This document shows, one piece after another, positions 1-6,138 of a stretch of DNA of 10,401 nt. This stretch comes from Bacteroidia bacterium (GTDB lineage: Bacteria; Bacteroidota; Bacteroidia; NS11-12g; UBA955). The notes beneath the pieces were generated by a model. It saw only the letters and a list, made by a program, of their open reading frames with translations, ran no database searches and was not told the DNA's origin. A program made the translations under genes and the position numbers. How positions within the stretch are numbered: the first letter of the stretch is position 1; each line of letters starts with the position of its first letter. Where the stretch lies: positions 1-10,401 of the forward strand of contig JACMRS010000281.1 in NCBI GenBank assembly GCA_014376345.1, given 5' to 3'.

Positions 1-639
1 GTTCAATTCCTGACCTAATTCTGCAACAAGTTGTTTGTATTGTTTTCCTGATGCTTTTTCTAACATCAATCCAGCTGCTACATAACCTAAATTTGAGAAG
101 TTAATGCTGTCTTTGTTGCTGACTGGTTTATGCTGAAAAAACCATTTTGTAAACTGATAGCGTTGTTCGTCTTCAGTTCCATTAAACTGGTCCTGTGATG
201 GTTTGTTATATGTATAAGTGTATTTATATAATCTCGTTCTGAAAGATAAAAGATTCAGCAAAGTAAGTTGATGATATTTCTTGTTGCTTGAATGTTTTAA
301 TTCAGGAAACAGGTCAAAGAATTTTGTATTCCAATTTATCTTGCCTTTTTTAACAAGTTCAGCAGCAATGAAACAAGTTATAGCTTTAGTGTTTGAGCCA
401 ATTCTGAATTTGTCATCAGGTTGTGCTTTGTACCGGGTGTTTATTCTTTGAAAACCCAGAATCTTCATTTCATATATTGAGTCGGCGGAAATAACAGCAA
501 AAGCTAGTTCGGGGATGTCGTATTTTTGACGGATACTGTCTGCAAAATGCTCAAGAGACTGTCCATAAGTAATTAAGGATGTATGAAAGAATAGAAGGAT
601 TGTTAATGGTTTTATCAACGAAGATATTTTTAAATGCAA
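1..639 (-). CDS. Secreted serine hydrolase, class C beta-lactamase-like (3' end cut by window edge)
   Basis: I translated the minus strand by hand from the in-frame TAG and the frame stays open for 213 codons to the left edge, so the C-terminal part is outside the window. The protein begins with a hydrophobic signal segment (about residues 8-24) followed by Y-G-Q. S82-N-T-K85 fits the S-x-x-K nucleophile motif of the beta-lactamase/penicillin-binding-protein fold, and F181-S-N183 followed by LGY sits where this family has Y-x-N. The stretch G-T-E-D-E-Q-R-Y-Q-F-T-K-W (154-166) resembles a Bacteroidota subgroup of these hydrolases. Such enzymes are usually periplasmic or exported esterases, peptidases or D-Ala peptide hydrolases; the substrate cannot be read here. 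No ATG lies between the upstream stop and the SxxK region except one at residue 58, which would remove the signal peptide. TTG at 637-639 is therefore the best start, with TTG at 616-618 (codon 8) as an alternative. The third catalytic motif (KTG/HxG) is off the window. Confidence 0.82.
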   Translation of the reverse strand, partial: MHLKISSLIKPLTILLFFHTSLITYGQSLEHFADSIRQKYDIPELAFAVISADSIYEMKILGFQRINTRYKAQPDDKFRIGSNTKAITCFIAAELVKKGKINWNTKFFDLFPELKHSSNKKYHQLTLLNLLSFRTRLYKYTYTYNKPSQDQFNGTEDEQRYQFTKWFFQHKPVSNKDSINFSNLGYVAAGLMLEKASGKQYKQLVAELGQELN

Positions 640-735
640 CTATTTAGGGTTTTATATAAACACTTATTTCAGTATTAATTTTTTCTAAAATGTCCTATGA
701 TGTTTATCCGCTACTTGCTGTTCGGAATGTATGGC

Positions 736-747
736 TATAAATTTATA
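736..747. repeat. 12-bp perfect AT-rich palindrome
   Basis: The bases TATAAATTTATA read the same on both strands. It is flanked by GGCT (733-736) and AGCC (752-755), which can add an outer pairing. It could be an operator-like dyad or part of a larger structured element. AT-rich palindromes of this size also arise by chance. Confidence 0.35.
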
Positions 748-820
748 TGTCAGCCCTCTTAAAATGCCAAGTGATTGTATTTGTTGGCTTGCAGTTTGCA
801 AAAAATACAAGTAAAAATGT

Positions 821-860
821 AAACAGGACGGTTATGCAGTTCAGCACTTCCGTCCTGTTT
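821..860 (-). terminator. Rho-independent terminator of the 89-residue gene
   Basis: Left arm AAACAGGACGG (821-831) and right arm CCGTCCTGTTT (850-860) form a perfect 11-bp stem with a GC-rich core around an 18-nt loop. Read on the minus strand, the hairpin starts 25 nt after the stop of the gene at 886-1155 and is followed by a U-rich tail (rc of ACAAGTAAAAATGT). The long loop is less usual than the 4-8 nt of strong terminators. Confidence 0.72.
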
Positions 861-885
861 CTTTAAAAGACTTTTTAGTAATTAA

Positions 886-1155
886 TTAGATCTTAGTCAA
901 TACTTGAAATTCAGGTATCCCTATTACACCGGCTTCAGCCATTGTCTTTTGCATATCAGGATTGCCCATCATTCCGTCAAGGGCTTCCTTGCTTGGAAAT
1001 TCCATACTGATGGTAATCATGTTTGGATTTTCTACAGATGAATACACTCCATTCACTGTAACACCTGCTTTGGCACGATTTGTTTCGTCTGCGTCAAATC
1101 CCACTTTCCAGGTTTTGGCATCTTTTACTTCATGTTTTCCAATTACTGTTATCAT
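886..1155 (-). CDS. Small ABM-like alpha/beta-barrel (ferredoxin-like fold) protein
   Basis: This is an 89-residue soluble protein without signal peptide or membrane segment. Its pattern is an opening beta strand (residues 1-9), a helix with W16 and F20, the turn R27-A-K-A-G31, a strand G36-V-Y-S-S, the turn E42-N-P-N45, a strand M46-I-T-I-S-M, a helix around P54-S-K-E-A-L, and the ending A-G-V-I-G-I-P-E-F. This resembles single-domain antibiotic-biosynthesis-monooxygenase-like and related dimeric alpha/beta-barrel proteins. Members are usually homodimers, and many have no known reaction. I see no residue that identifies a catalytic role, so the family placement is by pattern only. The ATG at 1155 follows an A-rich leader with no Shine-Dalgarno sequence, usual for Bacteroidota. 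The gene stands alone: a 246-bp gap downstream, a 411-bp gap upstream and its own terminator suggest a monocistronic unit. Confidence 0.75.
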   Translation of the reverse strand: MITVIGKHEVKDAKTWKVGFDADETNRAKAGVTVNGVYSSVENPNMITISMEFPSKEALDGMMGNPDMQKTMAEAGVIGIPEFQVLTKI

Positions 1156-1403
1156 TTTATTTTTATTTTATTTTTTTCCTACTCGTATGGCTTTTCGGTG
1201 TCGCCCCGTTTTTTTAAGTGGTCGCTGTTCTCCACCTTGATTCGCAATATTACAATATTTTGTGAAATATTTAATATCTTGTCTTTTGCGTTGATAATTC
1301 CAATGTCTGGTTTTCACATAAAAGATGAAGGGTTTCGGACTTGACGAGGTGCACTAAACTATCAACTCAATGAATTCGCTTGTATTCCAGTAGTGTGATT
1401 GAT

Positions 1404-1424
1404 ATAACATTAGCGAATGGTTAT
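1404..1424. repeat. Imperfect dyad ATAACATT / AATGGTTAT
   Basis: The arms ATAACATT (1404-1411) and AATGGTTAT (1416-1424) are complementary apart from one bulged base, around the 4-nt centre AGCG. It lies about 30-50 nt upstream of the promoter's -33 box, where a regulator operator or a leftward structure could sit. Its function is unknown. Confidence 0.3.
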
Positions 1425-1454
1425 GTAATATTTAATCTAAAAAATTAGTTCAAT

Positions 1455-1484
1455 TTTGCTGTATAAAAAGATAGAATAGTTTTG
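1455..1484 (+). promoter_or_regulatory. Bacteroidota-type promoter for the DUF4382 lipoprotein gene
   Basis: TTTG at 1455-1458 and TAGTTTTG at 1477-1484 match the -33 TTTG and -7 TAnnTTTG boxes known for the primary sigma factor of Bacteroides and relatives, with an 18-nt spacer. Transcription would start near 1490 and leave an AT-rich leader of roughly 75 nt before the ATG at 1567. The match is exact in all fixed positions. Confidence 0.7.
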
Positions 1485-1566
1485 CCGAATTAGAATACAG
1501 TTTTTAAAGAAGCAAAAGCTCTTTTACAAGTAGATATAAAATTATATAAAACTAAAAATAAATATT

Positions 1567-2403
1567 ATGAACAAAAAAGTAAACTTGTTAATGGCACTAA
1601 GCCCAAAACAATACAAAACAAAAATCTTAGCGATTTCTACACTTATGGTGTTTTTCTTTATGGGTGTTATCCTGTTTTCTGGATGTAAAAAAAAGGATGA
1701 TGGTTCCACCAGCAATCAAAAAACTACCATGAACATGAGAATGACAGATGCCCCCGGCGATTACGATGCTGTATATGTAGATGTGATAGGAGCAGAGGTT
1801 CATTCTGATGTAGACGGATGGGTTTCATTGAATGTAAAGCCAGGTATTTATAACCTTCTTGATCTCACCAATGGAAAAGACACACTTATTGCAACAGGGC
1901 AAGTTGCAGTTGGTACTGTGTCGCAAATCAGGTTGATACTAGGAGACAGGAATACTGTTGTTGTAGACAATAAGACATACAGTTTGAAAACGCCAAGTGC
2001 ACAACAATCCGGACTTAAGCTACAGGTTCATGCAGATTTGGTATATGGGATAAACTACACAATGCTTTTAGATTTTGATGCAGACAAATCTATTGTATTA
2101 ACTGGCAATAATACATATATGTTGAAACCGGTTATTAGGGTAATTACTAAAGTTTTAGACGGTGGTATTAAGGGTGTTATTTTGCCTCTTACTGCTCAAC
2201 CTGCTATTTATGCTATCTCAGGCACAGATTCAGTAAGCACTTATGCTGATATATTTACCGGTAAGTTTTTTATTGGAGGCTTGCAAACAGGAGCCTATAA
2301 AGTTGTTATAATGCCTAAGTCTCCTTATTCAGATACTTCTGTTTTAGGTGTAAATGTTGTAAATGGTTCAGTAACAGATATTGGTACAATAACAGTGAAG
2401 TAA
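1567..2403 (+). CDS. DUF4382 domain-containing lipoprotein
   Basis: The 278-residue protein starts with a lipoprotein signal: positively charged residues to about 19, a hydrophobic stretch 20-37 and lipobox L-F-S-G-C with the lipidated Cys at 40. The K-K-K-D-D after Cys40 is common in Bacteroidota lipoproteins and compatible with outer-membrane, possibly surface, location. Residues about 55-195 match DUF4382: the opening M-R-M-T-D-A-P-G-D-Y-D-A-V-Y-V-D, then W85 and L-L-D-L-T-N-G, then a long beta-rich stretch ending M-L-K-P-V-I-R-V. Residues about 197-278 look like a carboxypeptidase-regulatory-like beta sandwich, with G-G-I-K-G-V near its start and F-F-I-G-G-L-Q-T-G-A-Y-K-V-V in the middle. 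The function of DUF4382 is not established. Start choice: ATG 1567 gives a long n-region, and ATG 1591 (Met9) would also give a normal signal. It is monocistronic, between the promoter at 1455-1484 and the hairpin at 2421-2475. Confidence 0.88.
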   Translation: MNKKVNLLMALSPKQYKTKILAISTLMVFFFMGVILFSGCKKKDDGSTSNQKTTMNMRMTDAPGDYDAVYVDVIGAEVHSDVDGWVSLNVKPGIYNLLDLTNGKDTLIATGQVAVGTVSQIRLILGDRNTVVVDNKTYSLKTPSAQQSGLKLQVHADLVYGINYTMLLDFDADKSIVLTGNNTYMLKPVIRVITKVLDGGIKGVILPLTAQPAIYAISGTDSVSTYADIFTGKFFIGGLQTGAYKVVIMPKSPYSDTSVLGVNVVNGSVTDIGTITVK

Positions 2404-2420
2404 CTGTTTTATAACTTATA

Positions 2421-2475
2421 TTAAATCACAAAAAAAGAGAATGTCTTACCGACATTCTCTTTTTTTGTGATTTAA
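2421..2475. terminator. Perfect 25-bp hairpin, probable bidirectional terminator
   Basis: Left arm 2421-2445 and right arm 2451-2475 are exact reverse complements over 25 bp, with loop TTACC (2446-2450). The core GAGAATGTC/GACATTCTC is followed on each strand by a run of seven T (GAGAATGTC in the + transcript leads to CTCTTTTTTTGTG), so it can end transcripts from both sides. It starts 18 nt after the DUF4382 stop. It is also the first strong terminator-like structure met by bamA transcripts, about 300 nt past their stop. Confidence 0.88.
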
Positions 2476-2580
2476 TTGCTCATTAATTCATCTTTAAAAA
2501 TAACTTATTGAAATATATTAGAATAATATTTTGGTGATGAGTTTTATTGATGGTGGTATAGGTTGCATAAAATTGATGTT

Positions 2581-2618
2581 AGCTGCGTTTATTCGCAGAG
2601 CTATTGTTTTAGAGCTAT
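2581..2618. repeat. Short stem plus direct repeat AGAGCTAT
   Basis: CTGCG (2583-2587) and CGCAG (2594-2598) pair around a 6-nt loop and can be extended by AG/CT across a one-base bulge. AGAGCTAT occurs at 2597-2604 and again at 2611-2618. It lies downstream of bamA and has no U-run on either strand, so it is a weak terminator candidate at best. Confidence 0.35.
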
Positions 2619-2664
2619 CGTTATGTCTTGTATTAAAAGAATGCCCAAACATACATTATTGAAG

Positions 2665-2681
2665 AATTTAAGGCTTAAATT
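2665..2681. repeat. AT-rich palindrome AATTTAAG-G-CTTAAATT
   Basis: Two 8-nt arms (2665-2672 and 2674-2681) are perfect inverted repeats around one central base, about 90 nt past the bamA stop. It could be a protein-binding dyad or simply chance in AT-rich DNA. Confidence 0.3.
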
Positions 2682-2771
2682 GCTATGGATACATTTAATT
2701 TTATGACAAACTAATTAACCCTATTCGAAAACCAAATAAGTAGAGCGATTATTTCCCCTATAAAATCTCCC

Positions 2772-5369
2772 TTAAAACTGCTGTCCGATAAAGAAATGCA
2801 GTTGCTTTGGCTGGTAGGTTCCTGTATATGCCGATTGTCTGATCGTGCGCCAGTCGAAGCCGTAAGCATAGTCTAGTCCTAACAAACCAAACATTGGCAG
2901 GAATAGTCTGATACCAACACCTGCAGAGCGTTTTACTTCGAATGGATTGTACTTGCGTGGATCCAGCCAGGCATTACCTGCTTCAACAAAGGCCAAAGTA
3001 AATATTGTAGCACTCGGATTGGTTGAAATGGCATACCTGATTTCTGCTGTATATTTATTAAATATCGCAGCACCCGCGCTACTTCCAGGCGGTGCAGCAT
3101 TCAGAGAAAGCGTTCTGTCTGTATAACCTCTCATTGAAATAATTTCAGAACCAATCTGCCCGAAACTGTTTAATCCGCTACCACCAACTACGAAACGTTC
3201 AAACGGGGCAGTATTCAGGAACTTGTTATAATACCCAAGGTAACCGAAACGGGCTTTTGTCATAAACACCAGTTTTGGCTTGATTGTTACATAATGCTCA
3301 ATGTCAAATTTCCATTTGTGATATTCTACAAATTTAAATTTGTCTGCTTGTGCAATATGCGCATAATCTTTGTTGCTGAAAGCTGAAACTGGAGGTGTGG
3401 CAGCAATACTAAATTCGAATCTCGAACCACTTGTTGAAAATATTGGTGCATCCACAGAATTTCTTGAAATTACCCATTTAAACTCTAAGCTATTAGATCT
3501 GCCGTTGCTGATGCTAAGTCCATAAGCACCTGCTGCATTCTGTAAATGGTATTGCTGGAAACCTACAGAATATAACAATGAAAAGTAATCATCCGGCCAT
3601 TTTATTCTTTTTCCAAGAGAAATATTTGCACCTGTAATTTTAATAAACTGTTTTAACGGGTCATCTCTTTTCAGATTGTCGTAAGACTGGTTGGTACGGT
3701 AAATACTGAAAGAAAATGAATTTGGTTTTTTGCCACCAAGCCATGGTTCAGAGAAAGAAGCATTATAAGACTGGTAATAAATTCCATTTGATTGTGCACG
3801 AAGCGACAGCCTTTGTCCATCGCCCGATGGTATCGGGTTCCAAAGTGATGGATGAAGTAGTTTTCTTGAAGAAAAATTATTCAGTGTGAGTCCAAGTGTA
3901 CCAACAAGTCCGCCATAGCCACCCTGACTCCCATTACCTACACCGGAATTACTTCTGTTATTTCCACCCCAGCCTCCTGAAAGTTCAATCTGATCGGAAG
4001 CTTTTTCTTCTACTGTATACTCTATATCAACAGTTCCTGTAGCAGCATTAGGTTTTGGATTGACATTCAGTGCCTCAGGATTAAAATAACCGATTTGTGA
4101 AAGTTCCCTCAATGATCTCTGAATATCTGCTCTTGAAAATTTCTCGCCTGGTCGGGTACGCAGTTCACGCAGAATCACATGGTCGCTGGTTTTTGTATTG
4201 CCAATTACTGTAATTTTATTGTAAATAGCCTGTGGACCTTCGCTGATATGAATATCAATGTCTATAGAATCATCTTCTACTTTTACTTCCAGAGGTACTA
4301 CGTTGAAAAACAGATAGCCATCATCCATATAAAGGCTGGTAATGTCATAACCTGAAGGGTTATTAAACAGGCGTTCTTCCAGAATAGTCTGATCGTAGAT
4401 ATCTCCCTTTTTTATATTGAGTACATTTGAAAGATCCTCAGTAGGGTGTTTAATATTCCCTGTAAAATTAATGTGGCGGAAGTAGTATTTTTTACCTTCG
4501 CTGACAGCAATTTTAATGATAATTCTTTCATTGTTTATTTTATAAATTGAGTCGAAAACAAGTTTTGCATCGCGGTACCCAAGTGAGTAATATTTTTTAA
4601 CGATACCGTTCTTTTCCTCATCATATTTTTCCTCGACAAATTTGGAAGAAGCAAAAATATTAAGCTTGTGCTTTTTACTTTTGGTTTTCTTAAATGCCTT
4701 TCTAAGAATTTTAGTTTCTACTTTATCATTGCCAACAAACAGGATGTCTTCAACCTTCACTTTCTTGCCTTTTTTAACATAGATGCGCATGACAAGTGTG
4801 TTGGGTTTTGCAGGATTTTTTACCTTAATATCAGCTGTTGGTTCGCTTAATTTAATATCAACCTCTGTGTTGTAATAACCTTTCTCGTAATAATATTCAA
4901 GTATGCGTGTTTTAGTTCTGTTAAGTAAATTTTCATTAATAACTACGCCTCCTTTAAGGTCTAATTCGTCTTTTAGGTTCTGACTCTCGCTGCGACTGAG
5001 TCCCGGGAAGTTGTAAGCTGCAAGTTGAGGTCTTTCTTTTACTTTTATAACAAGATAAATAGTGTCACTTTTAATAGCACCTGCATAAATCATGATTTCA
5101 GAAAAATACTCTTGTTTCCAAAGATTTTCGATTGCATTTGAAATTTCAGTACCGGGTATTTTTATAGTTTGTCCGATAGATAAATTGGAATAAACTACAA
5201 TAACAGGATCGTCGAGATATAAATTTCCTTCGGCTTTGATTCCGCCGATGAGGTATGAAGTTGGACGATTATAATCCATTTTCATAAATTTTGCAGAGGT
5301 GGTGTCCTGTGCAAATGCGCTTATAAAGGGCAAAGCTGATAAAAGCAGGGTTAATATTTTTTTATACAT
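2772..5369 (-). CDS. bamA: Outer-membrane barrel assembly factor BamA (Omp85 family)
   Basis: BamA folds and inserts beta-barrel proteins into the outer membrane. The protein is 865 residues from the chosen start. It has a signal peptide 1-20 (A-F-A before Q21), five POTRA domains at about 42-115, 116-203, 205-292, 296-378 and 382-456, and a 16-strand-type barrel from about 462 to the end. M-R-G-Y (746-749) is the barrel-loop-6 motif (VRGF/Y in relatives) with its conserved Arg-Gly, and the chain ends in an aromatic beta-signal, F-F-I-G-Q-Q-F. Five POTRAs and this length fit BamA rather than TamA. Residues 466-489 are a Gly/Asn/Ser-rich insertion near the first barrel hairpin. The frame stays open to an ATG at 5480, but that would add 37 residues inside uppS and bury the signal peptide, so ATG 5367-5369 is preferred. 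It overlaps the uppS stop by 8 nt (ATGTATAA), which suggests translational coupling. It is the last gene of the block; no skp/ompH follows. Confidence 0.95.
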   Translation of the reverse strand: MYKKILTLLLSALPFISAFAQDTTSAKFMKMDYNRPTSYLIGGIKAEGNLYLDDPVIVVYSNLSIGQTIKIPGTEISNAIENLWKQEYFSEIMIYAGAIKSDTIYLVIKVKERPQLAAYNFPGLSRSESQNLKDELDLKGGVVINENLLNRTKTRILEYYYEKGYYNTEVDIKLSEPTADIKVKNPAKPNTLVMRIYVKKGKKVKVEDILFVGNDKVETKILRKAFKKTKSKKHKLNIFASSKFVEEKYDEEKNGIVKKYYSLGYRDAKLVFDSIYKINNERIIIKIAVSEGKKYYFRHINFTGNIKHPTEDLSNVLNIKKGDIYDQTILEERLFNNPSGYDITSLYMDDGYLFFNVVPLEVKVEDDSIDIDIHISEGPQAIYNKITVIGNTKTSDHVILRELRTRPGEKFSRADIQRSLRELSQIGYFNPEALNVNPKPNAATGTVDIEYTVEEKASDQIELSGGWGGNNRSNSGVGNGSQGGYGGLVGTLGLTLNNFSSRKLLHPSLWNPIPSGDGQRLSLRAQSNGIYYQSYNASFSEPWLGGKKPNSFSFSIYRTNQSYDNLKRDDPLKQFIKITGANISLGKRIKWPDDYFSLLYSVGFQQYHLQNAAGAYGLSISNGRSNSLEFKWVISRNSVDAPIFSTSGSRFEFSIAATPPVSAFSNKDYAHIAQADKFKFVEYHKWKFDIEHYVTIKPKLVFMTKARFGYLGYYNKFLNTAPFERFVVGGSGLNSFGQIGSEIISMRGYTDRTLSLNAAPPGSSAGAAIFNKYTAEIRYAISTNPSATIFTLAFVEAGNAWLDPRKYNPFEVKRSAGVGIRLFLPMFGLLGLDYAYGFDWRTIRQSAYTGTYQPKQLHFFIGQQF

Positions 5370-6138
5370 GGGCATCGGGGGCCAGCTGTTCACTGGTTTT
5401 TCCAAATCTTCTTTCTCTTTTTTGATAATCCAGCAGTGCTGTGTAAAATGCTTCTTTGTCAAATTCAGGCCAGTAAACATCTGTAAAATAAAATTCTCCG
5501 TACGCTAATTCCCAAAGCAGAAAATTGCTGATTCTGAATTCGCCACTGGTTCTTATAAGTAGTTCAGGATCAGGGAAACGCGCGGTATTAAGCGATGCGG
5601 TAAATAGGTTTTCATTAATCTCTGATGAAAGTACTTCGCCGTTTTTCACTTGTTCGGCTATTTTTTTTGTGGCCTGCACAATGTCCCATCTTGCACTATA
5701 ATTTAGTGCCAGTATCAGGTTCATTCTTGAATTGTTTTTGGTAATTTCAATAGCTTCCAGAAGTTCTCTTCTGCAATCTGAAGGAAGTGAATCAATGTCT
5801 CCGATTGTTTGAAGTCGGATATTGTTATTATTGAGTGTCTTTACTTCTTTTCTGATAGTATGAACTAACAAAGTCATAATAGCTTTAACCTCAAGTGCGG
5901 GTCTGTTCCAGTTTTCAGTTGAAAAAGTATAAAGTGTCAAATGTTTTACACCAATTTCTGCTGCTGCTTCAGTTACTTGTCTTACTGAGCGCACGCCGTA
6001 TTCATGCCCTACTACTCTTGGCAATGAACGTTTTTTTGCCCACCTGCCATTTCCATCCATAATGATGGCTACGTGTGCAGGTAATCTGCTGATATCGATC
6101 TGTTCTTTCAGGCTCAAATTATTTAAAATTGGGGACAT
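5362..6138 (-). CDS. uppS: Isoprenyl transferase / undecaprenyl diphosphate synthase
   Basis: This cytoplasmic cis-prenyltransferase extends farnesyl diphosphate with isopentenyl diphosphate to undecaprenyl diphosphate, the lipid carrier for peptidoglycan and surface polysaccharides. The 258 residues match the usual family length. Visible motifs are H-V-A-I-I-M-D-G-N-G-R-W-A (22-34) with catalytic Asp28 and the diphosphate-binding G-N-G-R, L-T-L-Y-T-F-S-T-E-N-W (67-77), N-Y-S-A-R-W-D (146-152), and the IPP-binding stretch from F188-P-D-P through L-I-R-T-S-G-E-F-R-I-S-N to 205. D-V-Y-W-P-E-F (220-226) is the typical near-C-terminal motif. ATG 6138 overlaps the stop of the upstream porG-like gene by 16 nt, and the uppS stop overlaps the bamA start, so all three are probably translated as a coupled unit. 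Confidence 0.96.
   Translation of the reverse strand: MSPILNNLSLKEQIDISRLPAHVAIIMDGNGRWAKKRSLPRVVGHEYGVRSVRQVTEAAAEIGVKHLTLYTFSTENWNRPALEVKAIMTLLVHTIRKEVKTLNNNNIRLQTIGDIDSLPSDCRRELLEAIEITKNNSRMNLILALNYSARWDIVQATKKIAEQVKNGEVLSSEINENLFTASLNTARFPDPELLIRTSGEFRISNFLLWELAYGEFYFTDVYWPEFDKEAFYTALLDYQKRERRFGKTSEQLAPDAHV

Larger units (their letters stand above)
640..885. other. Non-coding gap with several dyad symmetries
   Basis: No credible ORF is seen. The stretch holds a 12-bp perfect palindrome TATAAATTTATA (736-747), an inverted pair GCCAA/TTGGC (766-770 and 784-788), a TGCA-GTT-TGCA dyad (about 791-799) and the terminator hairpin of the neighbouring gene (821-860). The first 20-60 bases should carry the promoter and leader of the serine hydrolase reading left, but I see no good TTTG/TAnnTTTG pair there. 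Confidence 0.55.
1156..1566. other. 411-bp divergent intergenic region
   Basis: This lies between the divergent starts of the 89-residue gene and the DUF4382 lipoprotein gene. Small open frames that reach into it from 962 and 1132 overlap the coding strand of the 89-residue gene and read as low-complexity, so I do not call them. It holds repeated AATATT-type motifs at about 1246-1276, a dyad at 1404-1424 and a good promoter at 1455-1484. No tRNA, riboswitch or other RNA structure was recognised. No clear promoter pair was found for the leftward gene; TAATATTG on the minus strand near 1245-1252 is one base off the -7 consensus but lacks a -33 partner. Confidence 0.5.
2404..2771. other. 368-bp gap between convergent genes
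   Basis: This is the space between the stops of the DUF4382 gene and bamA. It contains the 25-bp hairpin at 2421-2475, a small stem with a direct repeat at 2581-2618, and an AT-rich palindrome at 2665-2681. No coding frame or recognisable RNA gene is seen. Confidence 0.55.

Noticed and set aside
962..1344. Plus-strand open frames over the 89-residue gene and its upstream gap
   Set aside because: They run antisense to a better-supported gene, have low-complexity translations rich in Phe and Ser, and lack a promoter or family resemblance.
2607..2618. GTTTTAGAGCTAT-like words (about 2606-2618), matching the start of well-known type II CRISPR repeats
   Set aside because: The match ends after about 13 bases, there is no repeat-spacer series, no anti-repeat with a tracrRNA-like fold and no cas gene in the window. 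Taken as chance.
5370..5480. N-terminal extension of BamA to the ATG at 5480
   Set aside because: It would place 37 charged residues before a clear signal peptide and lies wholly within uppS. The start at 5369 fits the family and the overlap.
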